From the NCBI GenBank assembly GCA_937969495.1, contig CALBVY010000023.1, positions 1 through 40,658 of the forward strand: DNA of 40,658 bases. The letters are read 5' to 3'. Shown here piece after piece: positions 8,227 through 16,795 of this stretch. The notes under the pieces were generated by a model. The model saw only the letters and a list, made by a program, of their open reading frames with translations, ran no database searches and was not told where the DNA came from. Source of the DNA: an uncultured Verrucomicrobiales bacterium. GTDB lineage: Bacteria > Verrucomicrobiota > Verrucomicrobiia > Verrucomicrobiales > Akkermansiaceae. The stretch's first letter is position 1; the number at the start of each line of letters is the position of its first letter. The translations under genes were made by a program, and so were the position numbers.

Positions 8227-10227
8227 TTAATCAATAAAATCCCACACCGCTAGGAAGAATACAGCATGATCAGGATTGTTAATAACAATCGAACCATTGT
8301 GAATATCTCCCCTTTTCAGTGTTAATAACTCTTCATGGGTAAGCTTATTTTTACGCAAAATACGGAATCTACCCACCCTGCCAGAGACAGCTGGCGTAGG
8401 AAGTTTTCTATGCAACTCTAGAGCCACTCTCCCCATCGTCATCCGGACATTCAACTCCACGATGTGACGCAAGCCATAACCACCATCGGCAGTGCGAAAC
8501 ACCATGGCATCCACACCCACTGCCCCACGATACCCCGGCAGAATCTCCGGTAAGACCTCAGGGAGTCTTTGCCGATAAAATGACATCACTTCCTTCTCAC
8601 GGAATAGAAATTCGCGGAGATCCGCATCGAGATCACACCCCCACTTGGACTGTACAATAGTTCCAAGAAATCTCCCCGCAGCGTCATTTTCCATACGCGT
8701 CATACCCATCCACTTGGCAGTGGACTCACCAGTCTCCATATCTTCTCCTATTTCATAAAGTGAAGAGAAATCCACCACACGCTCCAGCCATGGCTCCACC
8801 ATCACGCCGCCGTGATTTTGAATCGTTTTCTCTAGCCACGGCATCACTTCATCCACGGACACCCCCCGCTTCACCTTCCGGTGCCCACGCCCCGCACAAG
8901 CAAACGCCGCCTTGAGCAAGACGTCACCTACTTTCAATCTCTCTATTAACTCCATCACCGCAACATCAAGATCCTTGCAAAACACCCCCACCCCCTCCGA
9001 GAGATCCAGCTGACTCTCTAGCCGGCTTCCTATTTCCTTACTGAAATATCCAGCCGGCACATTCCCACACCAGCTCCAGAGCGATGCACTCGAAACGTGT
9101 TGAGCAAATGGCTCCAGCTTTTTAGCAGCATCAGGTGACCACGCCCAAGGCCGTAGACCACCTAATTTCCTCCCTTCCAAAGCCGCCTCTGCCTCACCAC
9201 CCTCAGCGGAAAAAATCTCAGGCAGATCTAAGCCCGCATTTTTCAAATAAGCCAGATGCTCATTACCTGGCGGCTTACGCAGCAGCGCGATGTCTTCCTT
9301 TTTCGACCATGCTAAGATTAGCATTTCCAGATCCTCAGTCAGTGCCAGCTCAGATTTATTTGCCACGTGATGATGCCCTGAAGGCATCGCATGAGACTCA
9401 GCACTAGGGTTAAACCAATGCAACACTGGCGTCCTCCCTCGTGATTGCTCACAGACTTCTAAATGATTAATAAAATCCTCATCTAACCCAGCAAGCCGAC
9501 GCCCCTCAGCATTAAAAGGAGCAATCCCCTTCGCCTTCGCTGGAGCAAGCGGAAAACTCAGCGAACTCCTGTATGCTTGCCAATCAGTCTCCCCCTCGGC
9601 CTTCCATTTTCTAAACCACTTCACCCCATGACCAACATGACCAATCTCATCCTGATAGATTTTCTCCAACACCGCAGCCGTGGCGTTATCACCCACTTGA
9701 CGGAATAACACAGCGTAGTGTTTAGAAAAATCCAGATTCGCTTGCTCAAAGGTAAGATTAAGCCGCGTTACAAAGTCCATCGGCGTTTCCATAGGCGCGA
9801 TGAGTTTCCAAAAATAATCATTCACCGGAAGCTCGCCAAAGTGAATCCCGCAGTCACGCATCCGCCGCAGATACATCAGGGTATGCATCTGCTCCTCACG
9901 CATCGCTTCATAGACCCCCACCCGATACTCCCTAGGCGCATCTGGAAACTTCAGTAACACCAAAGCCATTAGCTCTGCCGCTAGAAGCTCGTGATTCGCA
10001 AGAAAATGAAGCATACGCCCCCGCTCCCCATCATCATCCAGTCGATTCACCCCTGGAAAATCAGCCTTAACTCCCTTAGCTACCATACGCAGTTCATCTG
10101 GCCTACTAGGTGCATCTGGCAGCCGAATACTTAACCTTGGCGCATCATCAGACACCACTTCAGGCGCAAGACTCAGCTTTTCTTCCAATGTAGAAGAAAA
10201 TAACAACCGCTCCGCCGCCTCACGCAT
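8227..10227 (-). CDS. DUF455 ferritin-like / ATP-grasp-like fusion protein
   Basis: A 666-residue two-part protein. Residues ~1-230 match DUF455, a ferritin-like four-helix family. The expected di-iron ligands are visible as ANHELLAAEL (E80/E85), REEQMH (E112, H115), TFEQAN (E161) and DEIGH (E194, H197). Residues ~290-666 look like an ATP-grasp fold: a pre-ATP-grasp-like start (LLRKPPGNEHLAYLKNAG), a Lys/Gly-rich nucleotide loop (LKAAFACAGRGHRKVKRG, K439), MVEPWLERVVDFS, and the metal-binding VELNVRMTMGR (E591, N593). No signal peptide; cytoplasmic. The ATG at 10227 is chosen because GGAG (minus strand, 10236-10239) sits 8 bases upstream; the ATG at 10233 would be only 2 bases from it. Domain fusion suggests oxidation and ATP-dependent ligation of one substrate. 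The function is unknown to me. Confidence 0.85.
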   Translation of the reverse strand: MREAAERLLFSSTLEEKLSLAPEVVSDDAPRLSIRLPDAPSRPDELRMVAKGVKADFPGVNRLDDDGERGRMLHFLANHELLAAELMALVLLKFPDAPREYRVGVYEAMREEQMHTLMYLRRMRDCGIHFGELPVNDYFWKLIAPMETPMDFVTRLNLTFEQANLDFSKHYAVLFRQVGDNATAAVLEKIYQDEIGHVGHGVKWFRKWKAEGETDWQAYRSSLSFPLAPAKAKGIAPFNAEGRRLAGLDEDFINHLEVCEQSRGRTPVLHWFNPSAESHAMPSGHHHVANKSELALTEDLEMLILAWSKKEDIALLRKPPGNEHLAYLKNAGLDLPEIFSAEGGEAEAALEGRKLGGLRPWAWSPDAAKKLEPFAQHVSSASLWSWCGNVPAGYFSKEIGSRLESQLDLSEGVGVFCKDLDVAVMELIERLKVGDVLLKAAFACAGRGHRKVKRGVSVDEVMPWLEKTIQNHGGVMVEPWLERVVDFSSLYEIGEDMETGESTAKWMGMTRMENDAAGRFLGTIVQSKWGCDLDADLREFLFREKEVMSFYRQRLPEVLPEILPGYRGAVGVDAMVFRTADGGYGLRHIVELNVRMTMGRVALELHRKLPTPAVSGRVGRFRILRKNKLTHEELLTLKRGDIHNGSIVINNPDHAVFFLAVWDFID

Positions 10228-10233
10228 CTGCAT

Positions 10234-10726
10234 AACTCCGAAATAAGATTCAAAACCAAAGAAGCAAGGGAAATACAGATGCTTTTACCACTTTAGCAAA
10301 GATGGCAACGATACAAAATACACCTCTACTCCCCGAGCATTTTATTTTTCCGGTCACCCACTAACTCATAACTACATGAAACAGAATGACTCAAATCACT
10401 CCCATCGATTTACCTTATTTTTTCATTGTTAGGATAGAATTTTTGTGTTTCATAGAGGCGATTATATATTTCCAATACCTAACACAATAAACCAAACAAA
10501 ATTTGAAAAATAATCACTTTTTAGAGTTCCCTATCATCTATTTTTAAATCTAAACTGTTATTTAACACATAAAAATTCTGTCCTGAAATTCGTATTACTC
10601 AGCAGCAGCATTTTTCAACTTATAGTTAGACTTTATATGCCACAGCGACAGCCAGAATCCATTGTATGACATTATTGTTTGATAAATTATTTCTCATAAA
10701 AAACAACGCCAACTTAGAATAACATA
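10234..10726. other. AT-rich divergent intergenic region
   Basis: 493 bases with no coding frame, between the divergent DUF455/ATP-grasp gene and the chemosensory kinase gene, so it must hold promoters for both. It is strongly AT-rich with many A- and T-tracts, especially 10430-10600. I see no convincing -35/-10 pair, sigma-54 site, riboswitch or DnaA box. Confidence 0.5.
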
Positions 10727-13159
10727 ATGAGCCAACCCAATACTTCAACGCCTCTCCCATCAAATAAAAAAACCTCAAAGACTATCAGTGAAAGTGACAC
10801 AGAAAAATCTCCTCCTTTGGTTCAGGACGAAGCACTTACTGCCTTACCTGGAACAGAAAAATACAGAACCCTCGTTTTATCCGGCTCTCTCTTCATTATC
10901 TTCCAGCTCATTGCGCTACTGATCATTTTCTTCGCAGCCCAATCATACGATCAGGATGCGAGGGAAGTGAATGCCGCTGGACGTCAGCGAATGCTTAGTC
11001 AGCGCCTCGCCAAATCACTCTATCAACTCCAATCACCCAACTTAACCGCTGAACAAAAAGTAACCACTATCCAAGAAGCCAAGCTATCACACCAGGTGTT
11101 TGACGAAACCCTCAGAGCATTCATAAACGGAGGAACGACCACGGGCTTTGACTGGAAATCTCAAATTGAATTACGGAAATTCAATATGAAGGGCAAACAA
11201 TCTATTCTCAATGATGCCTCAAATCTTTGGAAAGATTACAGTGATATGGTCCTAGCTGTCCTCAATGACCCAAACATTGAAACTAATAACCCTGAACTTT
11301 TTGATCAAACCATCGCATTAGCCCAGGAACGCAACCTCAAGCTTCTTGGACTTATGAACACCCTTACCGTATCACTTCAGGAGCAGGCAGAATCACGTGG
11401 TAAAACCCTTCAAATCAGCCAAACCATCCTCCTCCTTGCAGTCATTGCCAACTTTCTTTTCCTCGCTCTATTTGTGGTTAAAAAACTTAAAATGGGTGAT
11501 GCTCGAACTAGACAGTTCGCCCTGTCACTCGGTTCCAAAAACTCCGAACTTGCGTCAACCAACAAAGAATTGGGAACCATGCAAACAACACTAAGTGACT
11601 CACACAAAGAACTTCAAGGCACTTACAAAGAACTTAAAGAAGCAAGCGCGAAATCAGAGCAACGCGCTCAAGAACTTGCCATACTATCTGAGGATCTCTC
11701 GCGAGTACAGCAGGAATCAACCACCATTTTTGACTCCGTTAGCCACGGCCTCTGCCTAATCGGTAGTGATTGGAAAATAGGAAATCAGGTGAGCTCCGCG
11801 ATGTATTCCATTTTTGAAACAGACACACTTACCGGGCGTTCATTTCTTGAGCTCATGCGCCCCCACATCACAGAGAAAGACGTCACCACGCTCAAAAGCT
11901 TCTTAGACCTCCTCTTCCAGCCTAAAACAAGTAGTAAACAACTCGATAAATTTAACCCTCTCAAGAGTATCGAAGTCACACTAAATTGGGACGGGCAGTC
12001 TTTTGTTAGTAAGCATCTCGGCTTTGACTTCAAACGCATTAAAAGCGGAGATAAAATTGTTTCCGTGCTCGTCACCGTAATGGACGTAACCGAAAAGGTC
12101 GCTCTGGAAAACGAACTCAAACGCTCAGCAGAAGGCAAAGAGAGACAAGCTGAACTCGTTCTTGAAATCACTCAATCAGACCGTAAAGAACTGGATCTCT
12201 TTCTTGCTAAAACAGAAAAAGAACTTGATCAAATTAATGAAATTCTGCGCAACGCAGGAATTAGCTCAGATGGCAAAAATTACTTGGAGAACCCTCAAGA
12301 AATCCTCGAACAAGTTTTCCGGAAAATACATAACATCAAAGGCAATAGCTCTCTGCTCAACCTCACATCCATGGTAGAAAGTTGCACCAAGGTGGAAACA
12401 GAGCTCACACAGCTCCGCTCGAATAAGAAAATAACAGGTGACCGCTTCCTGTCTTCTTTAGTAGAGCTCGCCTACATGAGAGAGCTTCTCTGTGAGTATG
12501 AAGACCTCATTCACTCTCTCCTCAAAAACTTTGAAGGAGGAAAAGCTGCTACACGTAATCAAGCAGCCGCTGCTCAATCACCATGGGGTGATCTCCAGAC
12601 CCTCGTAACTAAGGTCGCTGAAACTGAAAAGAAAAAGGTTAATCTTAACCTCCTCACACTGAATACCAGCTTACTCAACACTGAACAACATGACGCCATC
12701 AAAGATGTTCTCATTCAGCTTACACGTAACTCCGTAGTCCACGGCATCGAAACCCCAGACACAAGAAAGCGTAATGGCAAATGGGAAGAAGGTAATATCC
12801 AGATCGACTCCAGCTTACTCAGCGCACAAGAAAGCCCACTACAGACATCTACCTTACAAATCAATTTCCGCGATGATGGCCAAGGCCTTGATCCAGATAC
12901 CATTGCCCAACGTGCCATTGAGATGGGGCTTATTTCACCTCAGGAAATCATGAGCTTCAATGACTCACAAAAGGTATCCCTCATTTTCAAACCTGGCTAC
13001 TCCTCCACAGACATCGCCACCGAACACTCAGGAAGAGGTTCCGGTATGGATATCGTTCGCGATAAAATCGTCAAATCCCTAGGAGGGAAAATAAGGCTAC
13101 GCTATGAAACAGGTAAACTCTTTGAACTCAAAATCATGGTCCCAGTTTCCCCTGTATAA
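10727..13159 (+). CDS. Membrane sensor kinase, PilJ-PAS-HPt-CheA-type HATPase
   Basis: An 810-residue inner-membrane signalling kinase. Order: Ser/Thr/Lys-rich cytoplasmic N-terminus; TM helix ~52-72; a periplasmic type-IV-pili-MCP/PilJ N-domain beginning NAAGRQRMLSQRLAKS (83-98); a second TM helix ~229-251; a coiled coil (~270-330); a PAS-like region (~331-456); an HPt domain with the phospho-accepting histidine in FRKIHNIKGNSSLL (H535); and a HATPase domain with CheA-like boxes LTRNSVVHGIE (N668), DDGQGLD (716-722) and GRGSGMDIVRD (769-779). It ends right after the HATPase, so it lacks the CheW-like P5 regulatory domain of true CheA, and the dimerisation segment is short. It probably phosphorylates the regulator encoded 55 bases downstream. 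First gene of a four-gene cassette. Confidence 0.9.
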   Translation: MSQPNTSTPLPSNKKTSKTISESDTEKSPPLVQDEALTALPGTEKYRTLVLSGSLFIIFQLIALLIIFFAAQSYDQDAREVNAAGRQRMLSQRLAKSLYQLQSPNLTAEQKVTTIQEAKLSHQVFDETLRAFINGGTTTGFDWKSQIELRKFNMKGKQSILNDASNLWKDYSDMVLAVLNDPNIETNNPELFDQTIALAQERNLKLLGLMNTLTVSLQEQAESRGKTLQISQTILLLAVIANFLFLALFVVKKLKMGDARTRQFALSLGSKNSELASTNKELGTMQTTLSDSHKELQGTYKELKEASAKSEQRAQELAILSEDLSRVQQESTTIFDSVSHGLCLIGSDWKIGNQVSSAMYSIFETDTLTGRSFLELMRPHITEKDVTTLKSFLDLLFQPKTSSKQLDKFNPLKSIEVTLNWDGQSFVSKHLGFDFKRIKSGDKIVSVLVTVMDVTEKVALENELKRSAEGKERQAELVLEITQSDRKELDLFLAKTEKELDQINEILRNAGISSDGKNYLENPQEILEQVFRKIHNIKGNSSLLNLTSMVESCTKVETELTQLRSNKKITGDRFLSSLVELAYMRELLCEYEDLIHSLLKNFEGGKAATRNQAAAAQSPWGDLQTLVTKVAETEKKKVNLNLLTLNTSLLNTEQHDAIKDVLIQLTRNSVVHGIETPDTRKRNGKWEEGNIQIDSSLLSAQESPLQTSTLQINFRDDGQGLDPDTIAQRAIEMGLISPQEIMSFNDSQKVSLIFKPGYSSTDIATEHSGRGSGMDIVRDKIVKSLGGKIRLRYETGKLFELKIMVPVSPV

Positions 13160-13214
13160 CTATCCGCCATCCGTCGCCCTATAACCGTAACACAAATTCA
13201 TAACATCCAAACTG

Positions 13215-13844
13215 ATGAAACTACTCATTGTTGATGACTCCGCCTTAGTCAGAAGATCAATAGAAAACGTCTACCGAGGTGCTAAGTTTACTGATATACG
13301 CACAGCCTCTGACGGACTACTCGCAGTCACGCTCTACAAAGAGTTTGCACCCGATGTAGTCACCCTAGACATCACCATGCCCTACATGGATGGTCTAGCC
13401 GCTTTATCTGAAATGCTAGAATTTAATAACCAGAGCCAGATTCTTATTATCTCCGCTCTAGCAGACCATCACACAGCTATCGAAGCGCTCAAACGTGGCG
13501 CCACTCAATTTATTTGTAAACCCTTCACCGATGAGGATCTTAAAGAAGCACTTGAAGACCTTATTTTAAGCCGTCCAAGCTCGGATAATCAGACACAGGA
13601 TAAAGAACAGAACGGCACCAATGAACGCAGTGCTAATAAACAACTGCTCGAAAAAACACGTATCGCCTCAAGTAAAGTAAAAGAAAAAATGACAACATCG
13701 CACACTGTTCACCCCGCTCCCGAGGACTACCCCTCTGGATATGTAGCACCACCTTCCATCGGACAGGTCAACGGCACTCCCATGAGCCAGCCTCAGCCTA
13801 TTCACCCCCCAAAAGGTCACCCTTCTTCCAGCATAATTTCATAA
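13215..13844 (+). CDS. CheY-like response regulator with disordered tail
   Basis: A 209-residue protein. Residues 1-117 form a receiver domain: acidic pair D7/D8 in LLIVDDSALVRR, phospho-acceptor D52 in DVVTLDITMPYMDG, S80 in IIISA, and K102 in ICKPF. Residues ~118-209 are low-complexity, rich in Ser, Gln, Asn and Pro, ending in a Pro/Ser-rich stretch, with no DNA-binding or enzyme domain. This suggests output by protein contact, as for CheY. It lies between the kinase and the CheX-like gene, 12 bases from the latter, so it is the likely substrate of both. Confidence 0.93.
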   Translation: MKLLIVDDSALVRRSIENVYRGAKFTDIRTASDGLLAVTLYKEFAPDVVTLDITMPYMDGLAALSEMLEFNNQSQILIISALADHHTAIEALKRGATQFICKPFTDEDLKEALEDLILSRPSSDNQTQDKEQNGTNERSANKQLLEKTRIASSKVKEKMTTSHTVHPAPEDYPSGYVAPPSIGQVNGTPMSQPQPIHPPKGHPSSSIIS

Positions 13845-13856
13845 CTATCAGTCATA

Positions 13857-14351
13857 ATGAACGAACGTAGAATTGACGAAGATATGGTCCGATATTTCAT
13901 CTGGGCTGTCGCTAATTATTTTTCAATCACCACATCGATTGATTCAGAAGCTGGGACTCCCTACCTGGTTGATAAACTCCAATACCTTGATTACACAGGG
14001 GTTATCGGCGTATCGGGTAATCAAAAAGGAGCCGTTTATGTCACCTTAGACACTGATCTCGTAGAATACCTTCTCGATGTTTATTACCCCAATTTAAAAT
14101 ACGCTAATGAAGCAGATCGAGAAATCATCCGCGCTGACTTAACAGGTGAAATAACAAACACCATCGCAGGAAACGTACGTAACTTCCTCGGTGAAGGTTT
14201 TCTTATTTCTGTCCCTGTTGTCTTTCGCAGCCCTGGTGAAACTATGCATTTACAAAGAGGCATCCCTGGCATCGCCTTCCCCATATCGTGGAATAACTTT
14301 AACTGTGTGTTAGTAGTTGCCTTAGAAACATCCTCACAGGAAGACAATTAA
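13857..14351 (+). CDS. CheX-like CheY-P phosphatase
   Basis: A 164-residue protein matching the CheX family (CheC/CheX/FliY fold), which dephosphorylates CheY-P. The single catalytic helix is visible as LTGEITNTIAGNVRNFLG, with the ExxN pair E98 and N101. The preceding GVIGVSGNQKGAVYVTL and the following GIAFPISWNNFNCVLVVALE fit the beta-sheet of the fold. The position just after the receiver gene suggests it resets that regulator. Confidence 0.88.
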   Translation: MNERRIDEDMVRYFIWAVANYFSITTSIDSEAGTPYLVDKLQYLDYTGVIGVSGNQKGAVYVTLDTDLVEYLLDVYYPNLKYANEADREIIRADLTGEITNTIAGNVRNFLGEGFLISVPVVFRSPGETMHLQRGIPGIAFPISWNNFNCVLVVALETSSQEDN

Positions 14352-14389
14352 TCCCTCATCGTCTATATATCGTATTCAACACTCAATTT

Positions 14390-14824
14390 ATGGAACCACC
14401 ACACACATTATTTCAATTACCTATTGAAGATCTCCTATTCAAAATCAATCCATCAAAAGCAGCGCAGTTTCATTTGATGCCCATCCATTGGCAATTATAC
14501 TCAGACCTACTTAACTGCTCTGACGATGCCAACATCTTTTGTGGTAGTAACGTTCCAGAGACTTCAAAGGAAATTTTCAATGAGCTACTCACAAGAGAAA
14601 TCATCACACAGCACCCCATCAGCTACGATCAATGGTCGCAAAATTTCGCACCATCCCAAAAACCTCTGCAAATAATACCTTTAGAAGCTGATGATCAACC
14701 TGATCCAGAAGCAAACGCAACAAGTTCATACGACTTCGTCACACAGTTAGAAGCCGATATTACTCCAGTAGTTACATCTGCAAATAGCTCCACAGAAATC
14801 GATCTCGACTTTCTCGATGCCTGA
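14390..14824 (+). CDS. Unknown acidic protein at end of chemosensory cassette
   Basis: A 144-residue protein I do not recognise. The N-terminal ~75 residues look folded: FQLPIEDLLFKINPSKAAQFHLMPIHWQLYSDLLNC, then ETSKEIFNELLTREIITQ, a pattern that could be a small winged-helix-like or DUF4388-type helical domain. The remainder is acidic and low-complexity, ending EIDLDFLDA. No signal peptide or TM helix. It follows the CheX-like gene by 38 bases in the same direction, so it is probably part of the same signalling unit. Its short acidic C-terminus could be a docking peptide (speculation). Confidence 0.75.
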   Translation: MEPPHTLFQLPIEDLLFKINPSKAAQFHLMPIHWQLYSDLLNCSDDANIFCGSNVPETSKEIFNELLTREIITQHPISYDQWSQNFAPSQKPLQIIPLEADDQPDPEANATSSYDFVTQLEADITPVVTSANSSTEIDLDFLDA

Positions 14825-14847
14825 CTTAACAGGTTACCTCACCGGCA

Positions 14848-14988
14848 CTATTGAGGACTAACATCTAATTGCTCACGAGGCCCTTGATTAAAGAACCTCG
14901 CTGCAAGCATATCCATCAGTGACTCCATCCTACGAGTAAGAGTCTCTACCTTCCAGAGCCTAAGACTCTCCTTGTTTGGGATCACCAT
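14848..14988 (-). CDS. Candidate 46-residue small protein
   Basis: A short minus-strand frame with an ATG at 14988 and a TAG at 14848-14850. The protein begins MVIPNKESLRLW, continues with a likely amphipathic helix (VETLTRRMESLMDMLAARFF) and ends QLDVSPQ. Its start is 14 bases from the divergent phosphatase ATG at 15003. It fills a 178-base gap that otherwise holds nothing. There is no clear ribosome-binding site. Coding status is uncertain; the regular hydrophobic/charged spacing is the main argument. Confidence 0.35.
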   Translation of the reverse strand: MVIPNKESLRLWKVETLTRRMESLMDMLAARFFNQGPREQLDVSPQ

Positions 14989-15002
14989 TTCAAAATATAC
15001 CA

Positions 15003-15341
15003 ATGCCCCCCTTCCGCCTTCTTTTTGTTTGCGCTAAAAATCAATGGCGTAGCCCAACCGCAGCAGCCATCTATCAAAATGATTCACGGCTTTCCGTGCA
15101 GTCAGCAGGGCTCAGCCAGCAAAGTCCTTCTGTCATCTCGGCAAAGCTCCTCGGGTGGGCAGATTTGGTATTGGTCATGGAACACGAACACACCGCTAGA
15201 ATCCGTGATCGCTTTCGAGCTAAACTTGATTTACCCGATATCATCTCGTTAGAAATCCCAGATAATTTCATCTTTATGGACGCAGAGCTAGTTCGCATAC
15301 TCAAACCCGCCGTCGAAGACATCTTGGAGAACTATTTGTAA
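15003..15341 (+). CDS. Low-molecular-weight phosphatase-like protein
   Basis: A 112-residue cytoplasmic protein with the P-loop CX5RS of low-molecular-weight protein tyrosine phosphatases: FVCAKNQWRSPTA near the N-terminus. The C-terminal SLEIPDNFIFMDAELV resembles the conserved IPD-(D/E)-(Y/F)-x-(F/Y)-MD segment of the short family members often labelled protein tyrosine phosphatase. It is shorter than classical LMW-PTP (about 150). The ATG at 15003 is used; the frame is open to a TTG at 14976 that adds nine residues. Substrate unknown. Confidence 0.82.
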   Translation: MPPFRLLFVCAKNQWRSPTAAAIYQNDSRLSVQSAGLSQQSPSVISAKLLGWADLVLVMEHEHTARIRDRFRAKLDLPDIISLEIPDNFIFMDAELVRILKPAVEDILENYL

Positions 15342-15396
15342 ATTTAAACTCTACTCCTTGCCTTTTGTTCATATGCTCCACCTTCTTTTTAAGAAA

Positions 15397-16383
15397 ATGA
15401 TGAATAAAATCGTACCCAAAGTATTTATCTCCTGCTACCTTGCTAGTCTAATCGCTGTAGCTCCTAATGTGTGTGCTCAGCCGGTGACAATATCTGACCA
15501 GAAACCAAAACCAGCTAAAAAGAACAATGGCTATCACCCCTCCGTGCCAACACCTACCATGACGAAGGTAAGATATGGAGAGCACAGACGGCATATTCTT
15601 GATTTTTGGCAAGCGCCTTCAGATAAACCTACACCTCTTGTTTTAGTCATCCACGGCGGAGGCTGGAAAGTAGGAAGTAAAGAAAGGCTTCACCGCTTTG
15701 TTGATGCCAATGCTTTGCTTGATGCTGGCATTTCGGTAATCGCTATCAACTACCGATTAACCGGACACGCAAAAGGCATCATTCCAAAACTGAAGCCTGC
15801 ACTAGAAGATGCTGCTCGAGCACTCCAATTCATCCGCAGTAAAGCCAAGGAATGGAATATCGATAAAACACGTATTGGAGCAGCTGGCGGCTCTGCTGGT
15901 GGCTGCTCAAGTCTCTGGCTAGCGTACCATGACGATCTCGCGGATCCTAAAAGCAAAGATCCAGTAGCACGTGAATCTACCCGTCTTTTCTGTGCCGCTG
16001 TCAATAGCGCACAGACCTCTCTAGATCCTCAACAGATGAGAGATTGGATTCCCAATATCAAATATGGCCCTGGCTTTTTTGGAAAAAAAGATTTCACCGA
16101 GTTCCTCGCTGACCGCGAAAGTCTTCTCCCGTGGATTACTAAGTATTCACCCTATGCGCTGGTAAGTAAGGATGATCCACCCGTTTATCTGAATTATAAG
16201 GCGGCGCCATCCATCGGTAAAAAACAAAAAGATCCCACACACAGCGCCAACTTCGGCGTCAAACTCCAAGAGCACTGTCATCAATACGGACTAGAATGTC
16301 ATTTAGTCTACCCTAAAGCAAAAAATGTAACATATGCAACGAGCACCGATTACCTCATTGCTAAACTCAAAGCGCAGGAATAG
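15397..16383 (+). CDS. Exported alpha/beta hydrolase (BD-FAE-like esterase)
   Basis: A 328-residue protein from the ATG at 15397. It has a signal peptide ending near NVCAQP and an alpha/beta hydrolase fold. The oxyanion-hole motif LVIHGGGWKVGS is at ~83-94, and the nucleophile elbow GAAGGSAGG places Ser at ~166. NYRLTG and the DAARALQFIRSKAKEWNID segment match the esterase/lipase group that includes feruloyl and acetyl-xylan esterases. The C-terminal acid and histidine are less sure; HSANFG near the end may carry the histidine. The frame is open upstream to a TTG at 15358. The product is probably periplasmic or secreted and acts on ester-decorated sugars (inference). Confidence 0.87.
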   Translation: MMNKIVPKVFISCYLASLIAVAPNVCAQPVTISDQKPKPAKKNNGYHPSVPTPTMTKVRYGEHRRHILDFWQAPSDKPTPLVLVIHGGGWKVGSKERLHRFVDANALLDAGISVIAINYRLTGHAKGIIPKLKPALEDAARALQFIRSKAKEWNIDKTRIGAAGGSAGGCSSLWLAYHDDLADPKSKDPVARESTRLFCAAVNSAQTSLDPQQMRDWIPNIKYGPGFFGKKDFTEFLADRESLLPWITKYSPYALVSKDDPPVYLNYKAAPSIGKKQKDPTHSANFGVKLQEHCHQYGLECHLVYPKAKNVTYATSTDYLIAKLKAQE

Positions 16384-16411
16384 TCGCTCTTTTTTAAATT
16401 CAGGTATTGAT

Positions 16412-16795
16412 CTAAACGCTTAGGACAACAGCATTAGCCGCAGCGTAGTGCTGAGCATGAGTAAGGCTGATTTTAATTTGAGCAATGTGATTCGCTTTAG
16501 CAAACTCCTCACCATTACCTGTTAGAAAAACTTCCGGCTCGCCACTCTCGCGGCGCCGTATCTCCATATCAAGCCATGCGAGATCTTGCCCGATACCAGT
16601 ACCCAGCGCTTTAGCAACCGCTTCTTTCGCGGCAAATCTAGCTGCATAGTGAATCTCTGGACGCTTTTGTTTTTCACAATAATCTCGTTCAGCTTGAGTA
16701 AAGACACGGTTAGCAAAACGCTCGCCAAACTCGTCCATCGAGGAAGCAATCCGCTCCACCTCAACAACATCGATCCCTATTCCAAAAATATTCAT
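16412..16795 (-). CDS. acpS: Holo-[acyl-carrier-protein] synthase
   Basis: A 127-residue phosphopantetheinyl transferase that converts apo-ACP to holo-ACP using coenzyme A. The magnesium-binding residues are visible: D9 in GIGIDVVEVERI and E58 in AARFAAKEAVAKALGTG. Length is typical. It overlaps the pdxJ stop by 4 bases (ATGA), so the two are translationally coupled, as in the pdxJ-acpS order of many bacteria. Confidence 0.96.
   Translation of the reverse strand: MNIFGIGIDVVEVERIASSMDEFGERFANRVFTQAERDYCEKQKRPEIHYAARFAAKEAVAKALGTGIGQDLAWLDMEIRRRESGEPEVFLTGNGEEFAKANHIAQIKISLTHAQHYAAANAVVLSV

Noticed and set aside
11785-12171. A 128-codon minus-strand frame inside the kinase gene
   Set aside because: Lies wholly antisense to a strongly supported coding region, is Ser/Leu-rich as expected of a mirror frame, and matches no family.
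10727-13159. Naming the kinase CheA
   Set aside because: HPt and HATPase motifs are CheA-like, but the CheW-like P5 domain is missing and the protein is a membrane receptor with PilJ and PAS regions.
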